Below the pieces are notes generated by a model, which saw only the letters and a program-made list of their open reading frames with translations, had not been told where the DNA came from and ran no database searches. A stretch of 64,000 nt of DNA from Xenoacremonium recifei (taxonomy: Eukaryota; Ascomycota; Sordariomycetes; Hypocreales; Nectriaceae). Below, in pieces: positions 55,110 to 64,000 of this stretch; positions within the stretch are counted from its first letter, which is position 1; the number at the start of each line of letters is the position of its first letter. The position numbers and the translations under genes are program-made. Location: positions 186,001 to 250,000 of the forward strand of contig WOFQ01000027.1 of assembly GCA_012184525.1 (NCBI GenBank). The letters are read 5' to 3'.

Positions 55110-56296
55110 TCAGCTCACTTCAAAGCACTCCTTTATCGCGCCAACAACACCCACCACCTCACCAACCTTGGTCACGGAAACGATGTCCAAAGGCTGCCCT
55201 GGCCTCTGTAGTAGATGCAATAAATTCGGAGAATAACACATACTACGTGCACACTCTTTCGGCGAGAAACCCCCTGCCACAAACGTAAGGCCAGGAAAAG
55301 GGACAATTGGATCCATAGCAATTCGCTCGATCTGACTACTGATATATTCGAGAATCAGCTCGGAGACCGGAAGCATCTGGGTATTGGTTCTCGTGATTGT
55401 GAGCATATGGGGGGCGACCAATGACTCCGAGGCGGCGATGGCGTGATATGAAGATGAGACCGGGGATAGATCAAGATAGTTGTTTGGAAGAAGCTTCGGA
55501 AAGGGTATTTCTGCCGTTTTGGAAGCATAGAGCAGTCCATGAGATGACCGGCTCCTAAGAAATCTTGTGAGAATCAGCAGAAAGGCATGAGATGTCTTCC
55601 ACATGAATTCGGCTAGGGTCAGGTTGCCGATGCATAATGGGCTTTGCCGATGGATTACGGTATTGAGACCTAGGCGGCTTTGTTCATCCTTGTATTCGTC
55701 CCAGGAATGTGCAAATCGACGTTCATCTTGGAAAGCTTGCGCATGGCATCTGAGTTGTCGATGGCGTCTGCCGCCTCCGGGCCAGCTATTTCCATGGTCT
55801 TGATTGAAACGAAGGGGCTACTGCTGTCGGCTGATGCCCCCCTCGCGAGTGTCTGGAGATACTGCGGAGTTGGGATAGCCATGCTGAAGCCTAAGTCATG
55901 GCTAAACAAGGAATAAGTCTCGTCGTGGTCAAAGGCAGCATCCCACGACGTCGAATATGGGTCGAATGAGTCCATCCCGATGGTAGACCACGTCGGCATC
56001 TGAGCGAATGCATCGTCAATGGTGCTAATAGGGGCCTGTAATGAGGACGTGGCGCTGCTCCAGTCCAAGTGCAGTTCTCCTTCGTGGAGCGAAACCATCT
56101 GGCCGAAGCATGCAGGCTTTTGCCGCCGTGGCCTTCCAATTTTCTTCTGCTGTCCGGTGATGCACTCTGCGCCGAGCATGGTACACCTTGCGCATTTCGC
56201 GCTATTTCGATCTAGGCGTTGACATCTCAACTTGCGTTTCCTGCAGACCTGGCAAGAGAAGCGTCTCTGAGATGGATGAATAGATTCGAGGCCCAT
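55110..56296 (-). pseudogene. Zn(II)2Cys6 transcription factor, frameshifted
   Basis: The N-terminal frame (MGLESIHPSQRRFS) carries a complete zinc cluster (CQVCRKRKLRC-X9-C-X2-C-X6-C) and a basic tail GRPRRQKP, and runs to LSKMNVDLHIP. It then leaves frame and stops near 55675. A different frame picks up immediately with WDEYKDEQSRLGLNTVIHRQ, continues LCIGNLTLAEFMWKTSHAFL and reaches the stop at 55110. The break lies at about 55697-55706, in a CC/GGG run. Possible introns across it are too short or out of phase. The layout is that of AflR-like cluster regulators. It is divergent from the ABC transporter. Confidence 0.75.
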
Positions 56297-56828
56297 GACG
56301 ACATGCTGCTAGCGAGTTACTGAGTGAGGCATGGAGGACTACATGTGGAGGGTGACGAATGAGTCTGCATCAGGTCGACCCAGGTTATGCTCGCGCTGAA
56401 CTTTGTTTAGACTGCGTCGAGTTGGTGATTAGTGATAGCTGGGTCTGGGCCGAAGCTCTGTCATCACTCCGGTTGAGAGATTTCAGACTAGATCCGCGGC
56501 ATTAATTGGCGGGTCTCACAATGTTATTACCTACGCAGATAAATAGTCAGGGGCCATTGTCGGGTATGCCGTAATGCGACGATATCAGTCATGGCTCCGA
56601 TGCAGGCGCACGGAAGCTTTGATGCTGAGGAAGCGAACAAAGTTCCGCTTCTTCGGCAGCGGAAGATTTTACGTTGCCTTAGCAATCGCAGGTTATAGCC
56701 GACTTTTAGGCAGGGTATTGGGTAATGTAGACTGCTTCTTATATAGGCCTTGCAGACCTGGCTAGCCTTTCCACAATTATCCCTCGCTTCACTTGCTATG
56801 TTCTTTTGACAGCTTCCCAGTCTTCAAA
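56297..56828. promoter_or_regulatory. Divergent promoter region, regulator / ABC transporter
   Basis: About 530 bases between divergent genes. CGG/CCG triplets occur (for example CCGCGGC near 56493), but no clear operator is visible. Confidence 0.35.
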
Positions 56829-59800
56829 ATGAGTGTCGCCTTGTCAACGATGGATAATGACTCCATCACAGCCGAAGGAACACTGTATACCCGCGAAGCC
56901 GAGTCCGATGGAGAGAAGGCGTACCCCTCCCGCATCCAGCCGACATGGCACATGGCGCCCGAACTTCAATCTATACGGGATCGAGACGAGCAATCTGGAG
57001 AAAAACCCAGGAAGCTTGGCATGACCTGGAAAAACCTCACTGTCAAAGGCATCAGCAGCGACGCAACCTTTAACGAAAACGTCCTCTCCCAGTTTTACCC
57101 CTTCCATAAGAACAGCAAGGAAGCCCCACTGAAGAAGATCATCGACAACTCGTACGGATGTGTAAAGCCCGGAGAAATGTTGCTCGTTCTTGGACGCCCT
57201 GGGTCGGGCTGCACGACGTTGCTGAGTGTGCTCGCCAACAATCGGTTGGGCTACGAAGAGGTCACGGGCGACGTCACTTACGGTACGATGTCTGCTAAAG
57301 AAGCCAAGAGATATCGCGGGCAAATCATTATGAACACCGAGGAGGAAATCTTCTTCCCAACCCTGACCGTCGAGGAAACCATCGACTTCGCCGCTCGCAT
57401 GAAGGTCCCCTATTGTCTGCCTCCCGGGATTAAGACACACGAAGAATACGCCCAGTCCTACAAGGACTTTCTCTTACGTTCGGTCGGCATCTCTCATACG
57501 GCACATACTAAGGTTGGAGATGCCTTCATCAGGGGCGTGTCTGGGGGGGAGAGGAAGCGGGTGTCTATTCTTGAATGCTTGACTACGCGCGCAAGTGTAT
57601 TCTGCTGGGACAACTCGACGAGAGGTCTCGACGCCAGCACCGCTCTCGAGTGGATCAAGGCAATTAGAGTCATGACTGACGTCCTTGGCCTCACTACTAT
57701 CGTCACACTCTACCAGGCGGGCAATGGAATCTACGAGCACTTCGACAAGGTGTTGGTGCTTGATTCGGGCAAGCAGATCTTCTACGGGCCTCAAAGCGAC
57801 GCCGTGCCATTCATGGAAGGCCTTGGTTTTATGCGAGACTCTGGATCTAACCGTTCAGATTTTCTGACAGGAGTGACTGTTCCCACCGAGCGCGTCATTA
57901 CCCCTGGATACGAAAATACGTTCCCGCGCACTGCCAATGAAGTGCTTGCGGCTTATGACCGGTCTCCGGTGAAGCTAAGCATGCTAGAAGAGTGCCGAAA
58001 CTATCCAGCGAGCGAGGAAGTGGCGGAGAACACGGCTATCTTCAAAGAAATGATTGCTCGCGAGAAGCACCGGGGTGTGCCGAAGAGATCTCCCGTCACC
58101 ACCGACTTGCTAACCCAAATCAAGACGGCTGTTGTGAGGCAGTATCAGATCATGTGGGGAGACAAGTCGACACTGTTCATGAAGCAAGGTGCCACGGTCA
58201 TACAGTCTCTCCTTGGCGGTTCTCTCTTTTACTCTGCTCCCAACAATTCGGCCGGCCTCTTCCTCAAGGGCGGTGCCCTGTTCTTCTCTATTCTGTACAA
58301 CGCCCTGATCGCTCTTTCGGAAGTTACAGACTCTTTTACTGGTAGACCCATCCTAGCCAAGCACCGCTCCTTCGCCCTGTATGACCCGGCAGCCATCTGC
58401 ATTGCCCAAGTCGCCGCAGACCTACCTATTCTTCTATTCCAAGTTACACATTTCGGGCTCGTTCTATACTTCATGGTCGGCCTGAAGATGACTGCAGCAG
58501 CCTTTTTTACATACCTGGCAACCAACTTCATCACAGCTTTGTCCATGACATCTTTCTTCCGACTCGTCGGTGCTGCGTTCCCTACCTTTGACGCCGCGAC
58601 CAAGGTCTCGGGTCTTTCGATCGTCGCCTTGTTTGTCTACATGGGCTACATGATCATTAAGCCCGAGATGCATCCGTGGTTCGTCTGGATCTTCTGGATC
58701 AACCCAATGGCCTACGGATTTGAAGCTCTTCTCGGAAATGAATTCCATGGTCAGCATATTCCCTGTGTTGGCCCTAACCTTATTCCAAACGGCCCTGGCT
58801 ACGCCGAAGGAATTGGCGGACAATCATGTGCTGGGGTCGGGGGCGCGTTGCCTGGGGCCACGAGTCTCACAGGCGATGAATATCTCGCGCACATGTCCTT
58901 CAGTCACAGCCATGTCTGGCGCAACTTTGGTATCAACTGCGGGTGGTGGGTAGTGTTTATTGCCCTCACCATCTTCTTCACATCTCGGTGGAGGCAGCTG
59001 GGAGAAGGAGACCGCAATTTGCTTGTTCCTCGAGAGCAACATCACAAGTCGAAGCATCTGTTCGCATCCGGGGACGAGGAGGAGCGGGCTGAGAAGTCTC
59101 CAGCCGAATCTGGCACCGCAACGCCAGACAGGAGCCTCGGCGGCAACCTTCTCCGGAACAGAAGCATCTTCACTTGGAAGAACTTGACGTATACAGTTAA
59201 AACGGCCGACGGCGACCGCGTCCTTCTTGATAACGTCCAGGGCTATGTCAAGCCCGGTATGCTCGGCGCGTTGATGGGATCTTCTGGTGCCGGTAAGACA
59301 ACACTTCTTGATGTCCTCGCACAGCGGAAAACAGAAGGCACTATTCACGGATCCGTCTTGGTCGACGGACGTCCCATTCCTATTTCTTTCCAACGCTCAG
59401 CCGGCTATGTGGAACAGCTGGATATCCATGAACCTTTGGCAACTGTCCGCGAGGCTCTCGAATTTTCGGCCCTCTTACGTCAGTCTCGCAACATATCTAC
59501 CGAAGAAAAGCTGCGATATGTAGACACTATCGTTGACCTCTTGGAACTGAACGACCTCGAACATACTCTTGTGGGCCGTCCGGGTGCTGGCCTCTCTGTT
59601 GAGCAACGTAAGCGCCTCACTATTGCAGTGGAATTGGTGGCGAAACCCGAGATTCTTATCTTCCTCGATGAACCAACATCCGGACTTGATGGCCAGGCCG
59701 CGTATAACACAGTACGATTCCTCCGAAAACTTGCAGAGGCCGGACAAGCCGTCTTAGTCACCATCCATCAACCTTCAGCACAGCTTTTCGCGCAGTTCGA

Positions 59801-61206
59801 CACACTTTTATTACTTGCGAAAGGTGGGAAGACTGTATACTTCGGTGATATTGGTCAAAATGCAAATACTATCAAGAAATATTTTGGTCGCTATGGAGCT
59901 CCTTGTCCTCCCGAAACAAATCCTGCTGAGCATATGATTGATGTGGTATCAGGGAACGGGCACCCGGATTGGGATCAAGATTGGAACAAGATCTGGCTGC
60001 AATCGCCCGAACATGGCCAGCTCTCTAAAGACTTAGATCGGATGGTTGCAGAAGCCGTTGCTCGACCCTCGGAAGCCAGTGGTGACGGACACGAGTTTGC
60101 GGCTTCCATGTGGACGCAGATCAAACACGTAACCCATCGCATGAACATCTCGCTTTTCCGGAACACCGAATACGTTAATAACAAGTTCGCCATGCATATT
60201 AGCCTGGCGCTTTTGAACGGGTTTACCTTTTGGATGATTGGCGATAGTCTTACAGACCTTCAGCAGAACCTCTTTACTGTTTTCAACTTCATTTTTGTTG
60301 CGCCAGGCGTTATTTCCCAGCTACAGCCTCTCTTCATCGACCGCCGCGATATCTATGAGGCGCGTGAGAAAAAGAGCAAGATGTATCACTGGGCTCCCTT
60401 TGTTACTGGGCTAATTGTTTCGGAATTTCCGTACCTACTTGTCTGTGCAGTGCTATATTACGTTTGCTGGTACTTTACGTGTGGTCTCTCTACCGCACCA
60501 GAGCACGCTGGTAGCGTCTTCTTCGTCGTGGTAAGTCCCTGCCAATGTCTAAGCCCCACCAATTCTATTGGCATGACATATTGAACAGTCGTTTAGGTCA
60601 TGTACGAGTGTCTTTATACTGGTATTGGACAAATGATCGCCGCGTATACCCCCAATGCTGTCTTCGCATCTCTCGTCAACCCCCTGGTCATTACAACTCT
60701 GGTTTCGTTCTGTGGTGTCATGATTCCCTACAGCCACATTGAGCCTTTCTGGAGATACTGGTGAGTTATACTTGGCTATTTTTGACAACCCCTAGTTCCA
60801 GGCTGTTCTAACAGTCCGATCTGGCAGGATGTACTACATCGATCCATTCAACTACCTCATGAGTTCTTTGCTCGTCTTCACTACCTGGGATAAGCCTGTC
60901 CACTGCAAGTCCGATGAAGTTGCGGTTTTTGACCCAGCTCCAAACCAAACCTGCCGAGAATACCTTTCTGTTTACCAGAAAGGCATGGGCGTAGCTACAA
61001 ACCTCCTGAACCCGGACGACAGCGCTGCTTGCCGTGTATGTCAATATACTGACGGCGGCGATTACCTCCGGACCCTGAATCTGAATGAGGAATATTATGG
61101 TTGGAGAAACGCTGGCATTGTTGTAGCGTTTGTGGTTGGTATCTATGGGCTTGTTTTCTTCATGATGAAACTCCGGACCAAGGCTACGAAAAAAGCCGAG
61201 TCTTAG
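56829..61206 (+). CDS. ABCG/PDR-type multidrug ABC transporter
   Basis: Three exons (56829-60530, 60597-60760, 60828-61206) give 1,414 residues, full size for a pleiotropic-drug-resistance transporter. The order is the reverse (NBD-TMD)2 layout. First nucleotide-binding domain: degenerate Walker A GRPGSGCTTLL, signature VSGGERKRVS, and Walker B region CWDNSTRGLDAST. First membrane domain follows (FFRLVGAAFPTF). Second NBD: GSSGAGKTTLLDVLAQRKT, the degenerate signature LSVEQRKRLTI, and FLDEPTSGLDGQ. Second membrane domain ends with a cysteine-containing loop (CKSDEVAVF, CRVCQYTDGGDYL) and a last helix. The Cys-for-Lys Walker A in NBD1 is normal for this family. It probably exports the cluster product or a toxicant across the plasma membrane. 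Confidence 0.95.
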
Positions 61207-61417
61207 ATTAAGGCCCTAAAGCGGAAGTATATTAGAAGAAACCTTTCTGTCAGTGCCCTATCTCGGCTCCTGCACTATTTCTCCTATATTTTTGTTACTG
61301 TGCTTATATTTTATATTCACTATAATCTCCTTGTATAATTTCGGGCTCGTTGTTATTAGTTTAATACGATTGCTTATTTTCTTTTTATCTGATTGAATAG
61401 CCTTCTATAGCAACTCA
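61207..61417. other. 3' flank of the transporter gene
   Basis: AT-rich sequence before the duplicated HET fragment. No gene. Confidence 0.5.
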
Positions 61418-61616
61418 TCCCACAAAGCACTAGACGAGATTAGATAACTGACAGTGCTTTTACTGCCTCACTCTTGGCATAGCATGATTCCCAGTCCTCG
61501 GACCCAAAGATAATCCTACACGACGAGCTTCCGTATCGGCATCAAGAAGTTGGCATGCAATTTCATTCCGGGTTGCAGAACTTCTTCCCGGTACTGATGA
61601 TGAGCCAAGTGGCGTC
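61418..61616 (+). pseudogene. Duplicated 5' fragment of a HET gene
   Basis: About 200 bases nearly identical to 62157-62355, the start of the HET gene downstream. The start ATG has become ATA, and most other differences are G-to-A or C-to-T. The homology ends at GATGAGCC, where the 3' flank of the NIF3-like gene begins. Confidence 0.8.
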
Positions 61617-61652
61617 TCGAGGATCAAAGTCCATAGACATCTCACTTTTCAC

Positions 61653-62037
61653 TCAGAAGTCCTCTAATCGGAATACTGAGTAGGACGGCTCTTCGTATGG
61701 ATGAGCGCTAGAAGGTTTTTAGCAGCAGCTGGAATCACAAGTAAAGCCCTTACCTCTTCAGAGCCTTTACTGCATTTCTGGCAACCTCTTCGCCCACACA
61801 AATGGTCTCAACTCTGGTTTCTTCAACATACTCAAGCTGTCCAACTTTTCCAAGATGTGGGTTTGCTGCATCGCCAGGGCGAAACTGGCCGGTCCCCGCA
61901 ACAGTCCAGCAACACTCGGTATAGTTGCCCGGTCCGGGGTACCGGCCTGCTCCGGCTGCGAAAATGGCTTCTTTACATTTATCCAATGCCGATGTGGGGA
62001 CGTTGAAGACAAGTCTGAAGCGAGTAACGCTTGTCAT
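61653..62037 (-). CDS. NIF3/YqfO-like small protein
   Basis: Two exons (62037-61754 and 61707-61653) give 112 residues. It reads MTSVTRFRLVFNVP, ALDKCKEAIFAAGAGRYPG, NYTECCWTVAGTGQFRPG, GKVGQLEYVEETRVETICV; after the splice, SAHPYEEPSYSVFRLEDF. This is the inserted ferredoxin-like (CutA-like) domain of NIF3/YqfO proteins, found as a stand-alone protein in many fungi. The function is uncertain; the HPYEEP motif suggests a metal- or ligand-binding regulatory role. The last exon and intron are repeated at 47.7 kb. An upstream ATG at 62127 is in frame, but its leader is not conserved. Confidence 0.85.
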
Positions 62038-62218
62038 TGTGATAAGTCCGCTGGTGGTCAAGTTCGGTGGCTTTGCAAGCTTGGCGTGTCTTGGAGAGAA
62101 ACTGAGAAAGCGGGGTAATCGCCTCATGGTTCAATCACGTGGAGGAGGGGCGGCTCGTCCCGCAAAGCGCCGGACGAGATTAGACAACTAACGGTGCCTT
62201 TAGTGCCTCACTCTTGGC

Positions 62219-64000
62219 ATGGCACGATCCCCAGTCCTCGGACCCAAGGACCCAAAGATGATCATACACGCCGACCTTCCGTATCGGTATCAAGAGCTTG
62301 GCATACCAGTTTCATTCCGGGTTGCAGAACTTCTTCCCGGTACTGATGATGAGCCTATCCAATGCCGTCTCCATTCAGCCTCTTGGGTCGATCGTGAGAG
62401 ACCAGAGTACGAGGCAATATCCTATGCGTGGGGAGATCCGAACGTAAAGGCCGAGATAATTTGCCACGGCAGGAAACTAGAGGTCACTCGGAACCTTCAC
62501 AATGCACTCGTGCACTTCAGATAGCGAGACCAACCGAGGTACTTGTGGGCGGATGCTCTTTGGTACGTCCTTTGACCTCTTGACTCCTATTTTTACCAGC
62601 TAGAAGGCAATGTATAACCTAAACGTCGTTTCATTGCTAAGGAGCTTTGAGAGTTTCCCAGCTGACTTACCGAGCGCCAGAATCGACCAATCCCACATAG
62701 CAGAACGCAACACGCAAGTGAAGCAAATGCGAAAGATTTACGAGAAAGCCAAGAGCGTTCTTGTCTGGCTGGGACCAGATTCACAAGAACATGATGCAGG
62801 GACCGCTGTGGAAGCCATCCGTATTATTTGCAGAATTCTCTGTCAAAAGCTCGGTATTTCGACTAAAGGACTAAGCGCTCGCGGAAATGTCTATCACGAA
62901 GTGGTGTATCAGAATCGAGCCCTGATACCGCTACCAAACGAAATCGAGACGGTCACCAAAGAGATGTGGAAATCCCTAGCGTGGTTCTATTCTCACGCAT
63001 ACTTCACACGGGTTTGGGTCATCCAGGAAATTAACGCCAACCAGTCTCGGCTCGTTCATTGTGGTTATACGACAGTCGAATGGGACATGGTTGAGTTAGT
63101 CGCCGGCTATATCATCATGGAGCCAGCATTTAGCAAAGCATATGGCTTCTCTGATACGAAATGCTGGTGGGCCGCCACCGCTACCACAGAGCGCCTACGA
63201 AAACCCAAGAATTGGCTATTCATGTTATACTTGGCGTCAAACTTCTCCAGCACCGATCCAAGAGACTCGATATATGGCCTTCGTGGTTTAATGCCTCTTA
63301 AGCAGGGCGGTGAACTTCTTTGTCCCGACTATAATAAATCCACTGTCGAGGTGTATAGTGACTCTGTTGCTGCAGCTTTCATCGACATGCAGAACACAGA
63401 TGTATTGCTCTATGCTCCAGGCACCGACCACCCATCCTGGGTACCGCGTTGGGATCGGCCTATGCTGTTTCGAAATCCTTTCCGGTTTGGTAAAGCGCTC
63501 CCCTGGAAGCCTGCACTCGATTCCAAGCCAGTATGGAGCATTGCCGCTCATTCAACGATTCTCAATCTTCGTGGCGTGCTCGTTGATACGATTAAGGTTT
63601 CCGAAACTTATAATGAGAGCTTTTTCGGTAACAGCGCCATGAAGTCAGAAGAGGGAAAAGCTCGTCTAGGGCATGTATGGCGCAAAATACTCGATAACCT
63701 GCGATCGAGTGGTCCGGGCAAACCATACAGCAGTCGTGAGCTCACAGCAATTGCCACCTCCCTATCATTCGGCCTCAACCAGGAGAGTGACCCCGCCGAA
63801 GAGCATATTTTGACGCACAATTTTGTCTCATATCTGAAAATTGTGCTTGAAGATCAAGTCTACCAACAGTATATCTCTCCAGAGCTATCCAAGGAGACTG
63901 AGCACGCCGATGGTTATCAGTTTGGAAAGCCCGTTTGGGACTTCAATTATCCTGACGCAAGCCTCTTCGTCACGAAGGAAGGCCTAGTTGGGTGCTGCAT
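62219..64000 (+). pseudogene. HET-domain gene with nonsense codons, truncated by window end
   Basis: It starts MARSPVLGPKDPK. HET motifs are present: YEAISYAWGDP, NLHNALVHFR, RYLWADALC, DQSHIAERNTQVKQMRKIY, VLVWLGPDS, YFTRVWVIQEI, DPRDSIYGLRGLM. A TAG stop at 62522-62524 falls between HFR and RDQPRYLWADAL, inside the conserved HET core. The expected intron (donor 62563, acceptor 62680) would also create TGA across the splice in place of the usual cysteine codon of ALCID. After that the frame is open from about 62681 to the end of the window. The original role was probably non-self recognition, as for the HET gene at the left end. Confidence 0.75.

Noticed and set aside
55675..55740. A 32- or 51-base intron rescuing the second Zn2Cys6 regulator
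   Set aside because: 32 bases is below the size of every other intron in the window, the donor GTCGAT is poor, and the 51-base option is out of phase.
32445..61206. Polyketide synthase or NRPS gene expected for a fusaric acid cluster
   Set aside because: No ketosynthase, acyl-carrier, adenylation or condensation motif is visible in any frame; all frames over 250 residues here are accounted for by other families.
1..64000. tRNA, rRNA or CRISPR features
   Set aside because: I looked for tRNA T-arm (GGTTCGANTC) contexts and for regularly spaced repeats and found none that folds or repeats convincingly; a covariance-model scan would be decisive.

Overview
The window is nuclear DNA of a filamentous ascomycete (Pezizomycotina, probably a Sordariomycete). 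Genes are dense and broken by short introns (about 45-65 bp, GTRNGY donors, CTAAC/CTGAC-like branch sites). Families largely confined to such fungi are present: HET-domain proteins, a NACHT STAND protein, LaeA-type methyltransferases, Zn(II)2Cys6 regulators and PDR-type ABC transporters. I rebuilt most gene models by splicing by eye; where I summed the exons the total is divisible by three, which supports the junctions.

Region 1 (1-32 kb) is mostly ordinary chromosome with some accessory genes. It holds a HET protein, a LaeA-like methyltransferase, a very long alpha/beta-hydrolase fused to a CorA-like channel, a C2H2 zinc finger joined to a cupin-like domain, mitochondrial ribosomal protein bL27m, Lcl2, the PP1 regulator inhibitor-2 (Glc8), a regulator with two Zn2Cys6 clusters, a convergent pair of paralogues of unknown function (one broken), a NACHT protein, Ubc7 and auxilin (Swa2).

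Region 2 (32-61 kb) looks like a biosynthetic or catabolic gene cluster. It encodes a second LaeA-like methyltransferase, aspartate-semialdehyde dehydrogenase, aspartate kinase, homoserine O-acetyltransferase, a nitrilase, a Zn2Cys6 regulator and an O-acetylhomoserine (thiol)-lyase-type PLP enzyme. Next come a short-chain dehydrogenase, a bZIP regulator, a second short-chain dehydrogenase, an NmrA-like oxidoreductase (frameshifted), a second Zn2Cys6 regulator (frameshifted) and a full-size ABCG/PDR transporter. The aspartate-kinase / homoserine-acetyltransferase / O-acetylhomoserine-PLP trio is the amino-acid half of the fusaric acid (FUB) logic, but no polyketide synthase or NRPS is present and a nitrilase and an extra semialdehyde dehydrogenase are added. 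The likely output is O-acetylhomoserine plus a gamma-substituted amino acid; the real product is unknown.

Region 3 (61-64 kb) holds a small NIF3/YqfO-like protein and a HET-domain gene that carries nonsense codons and runs off the end. Fragments of this NIF3-HET junction are duplicated at 61.4 kb and at 47.7 kb, so the transporter half of the cluster lies between direct repeats. Solo-LTR-like pieces and AT-rich spacers also lie in this half.
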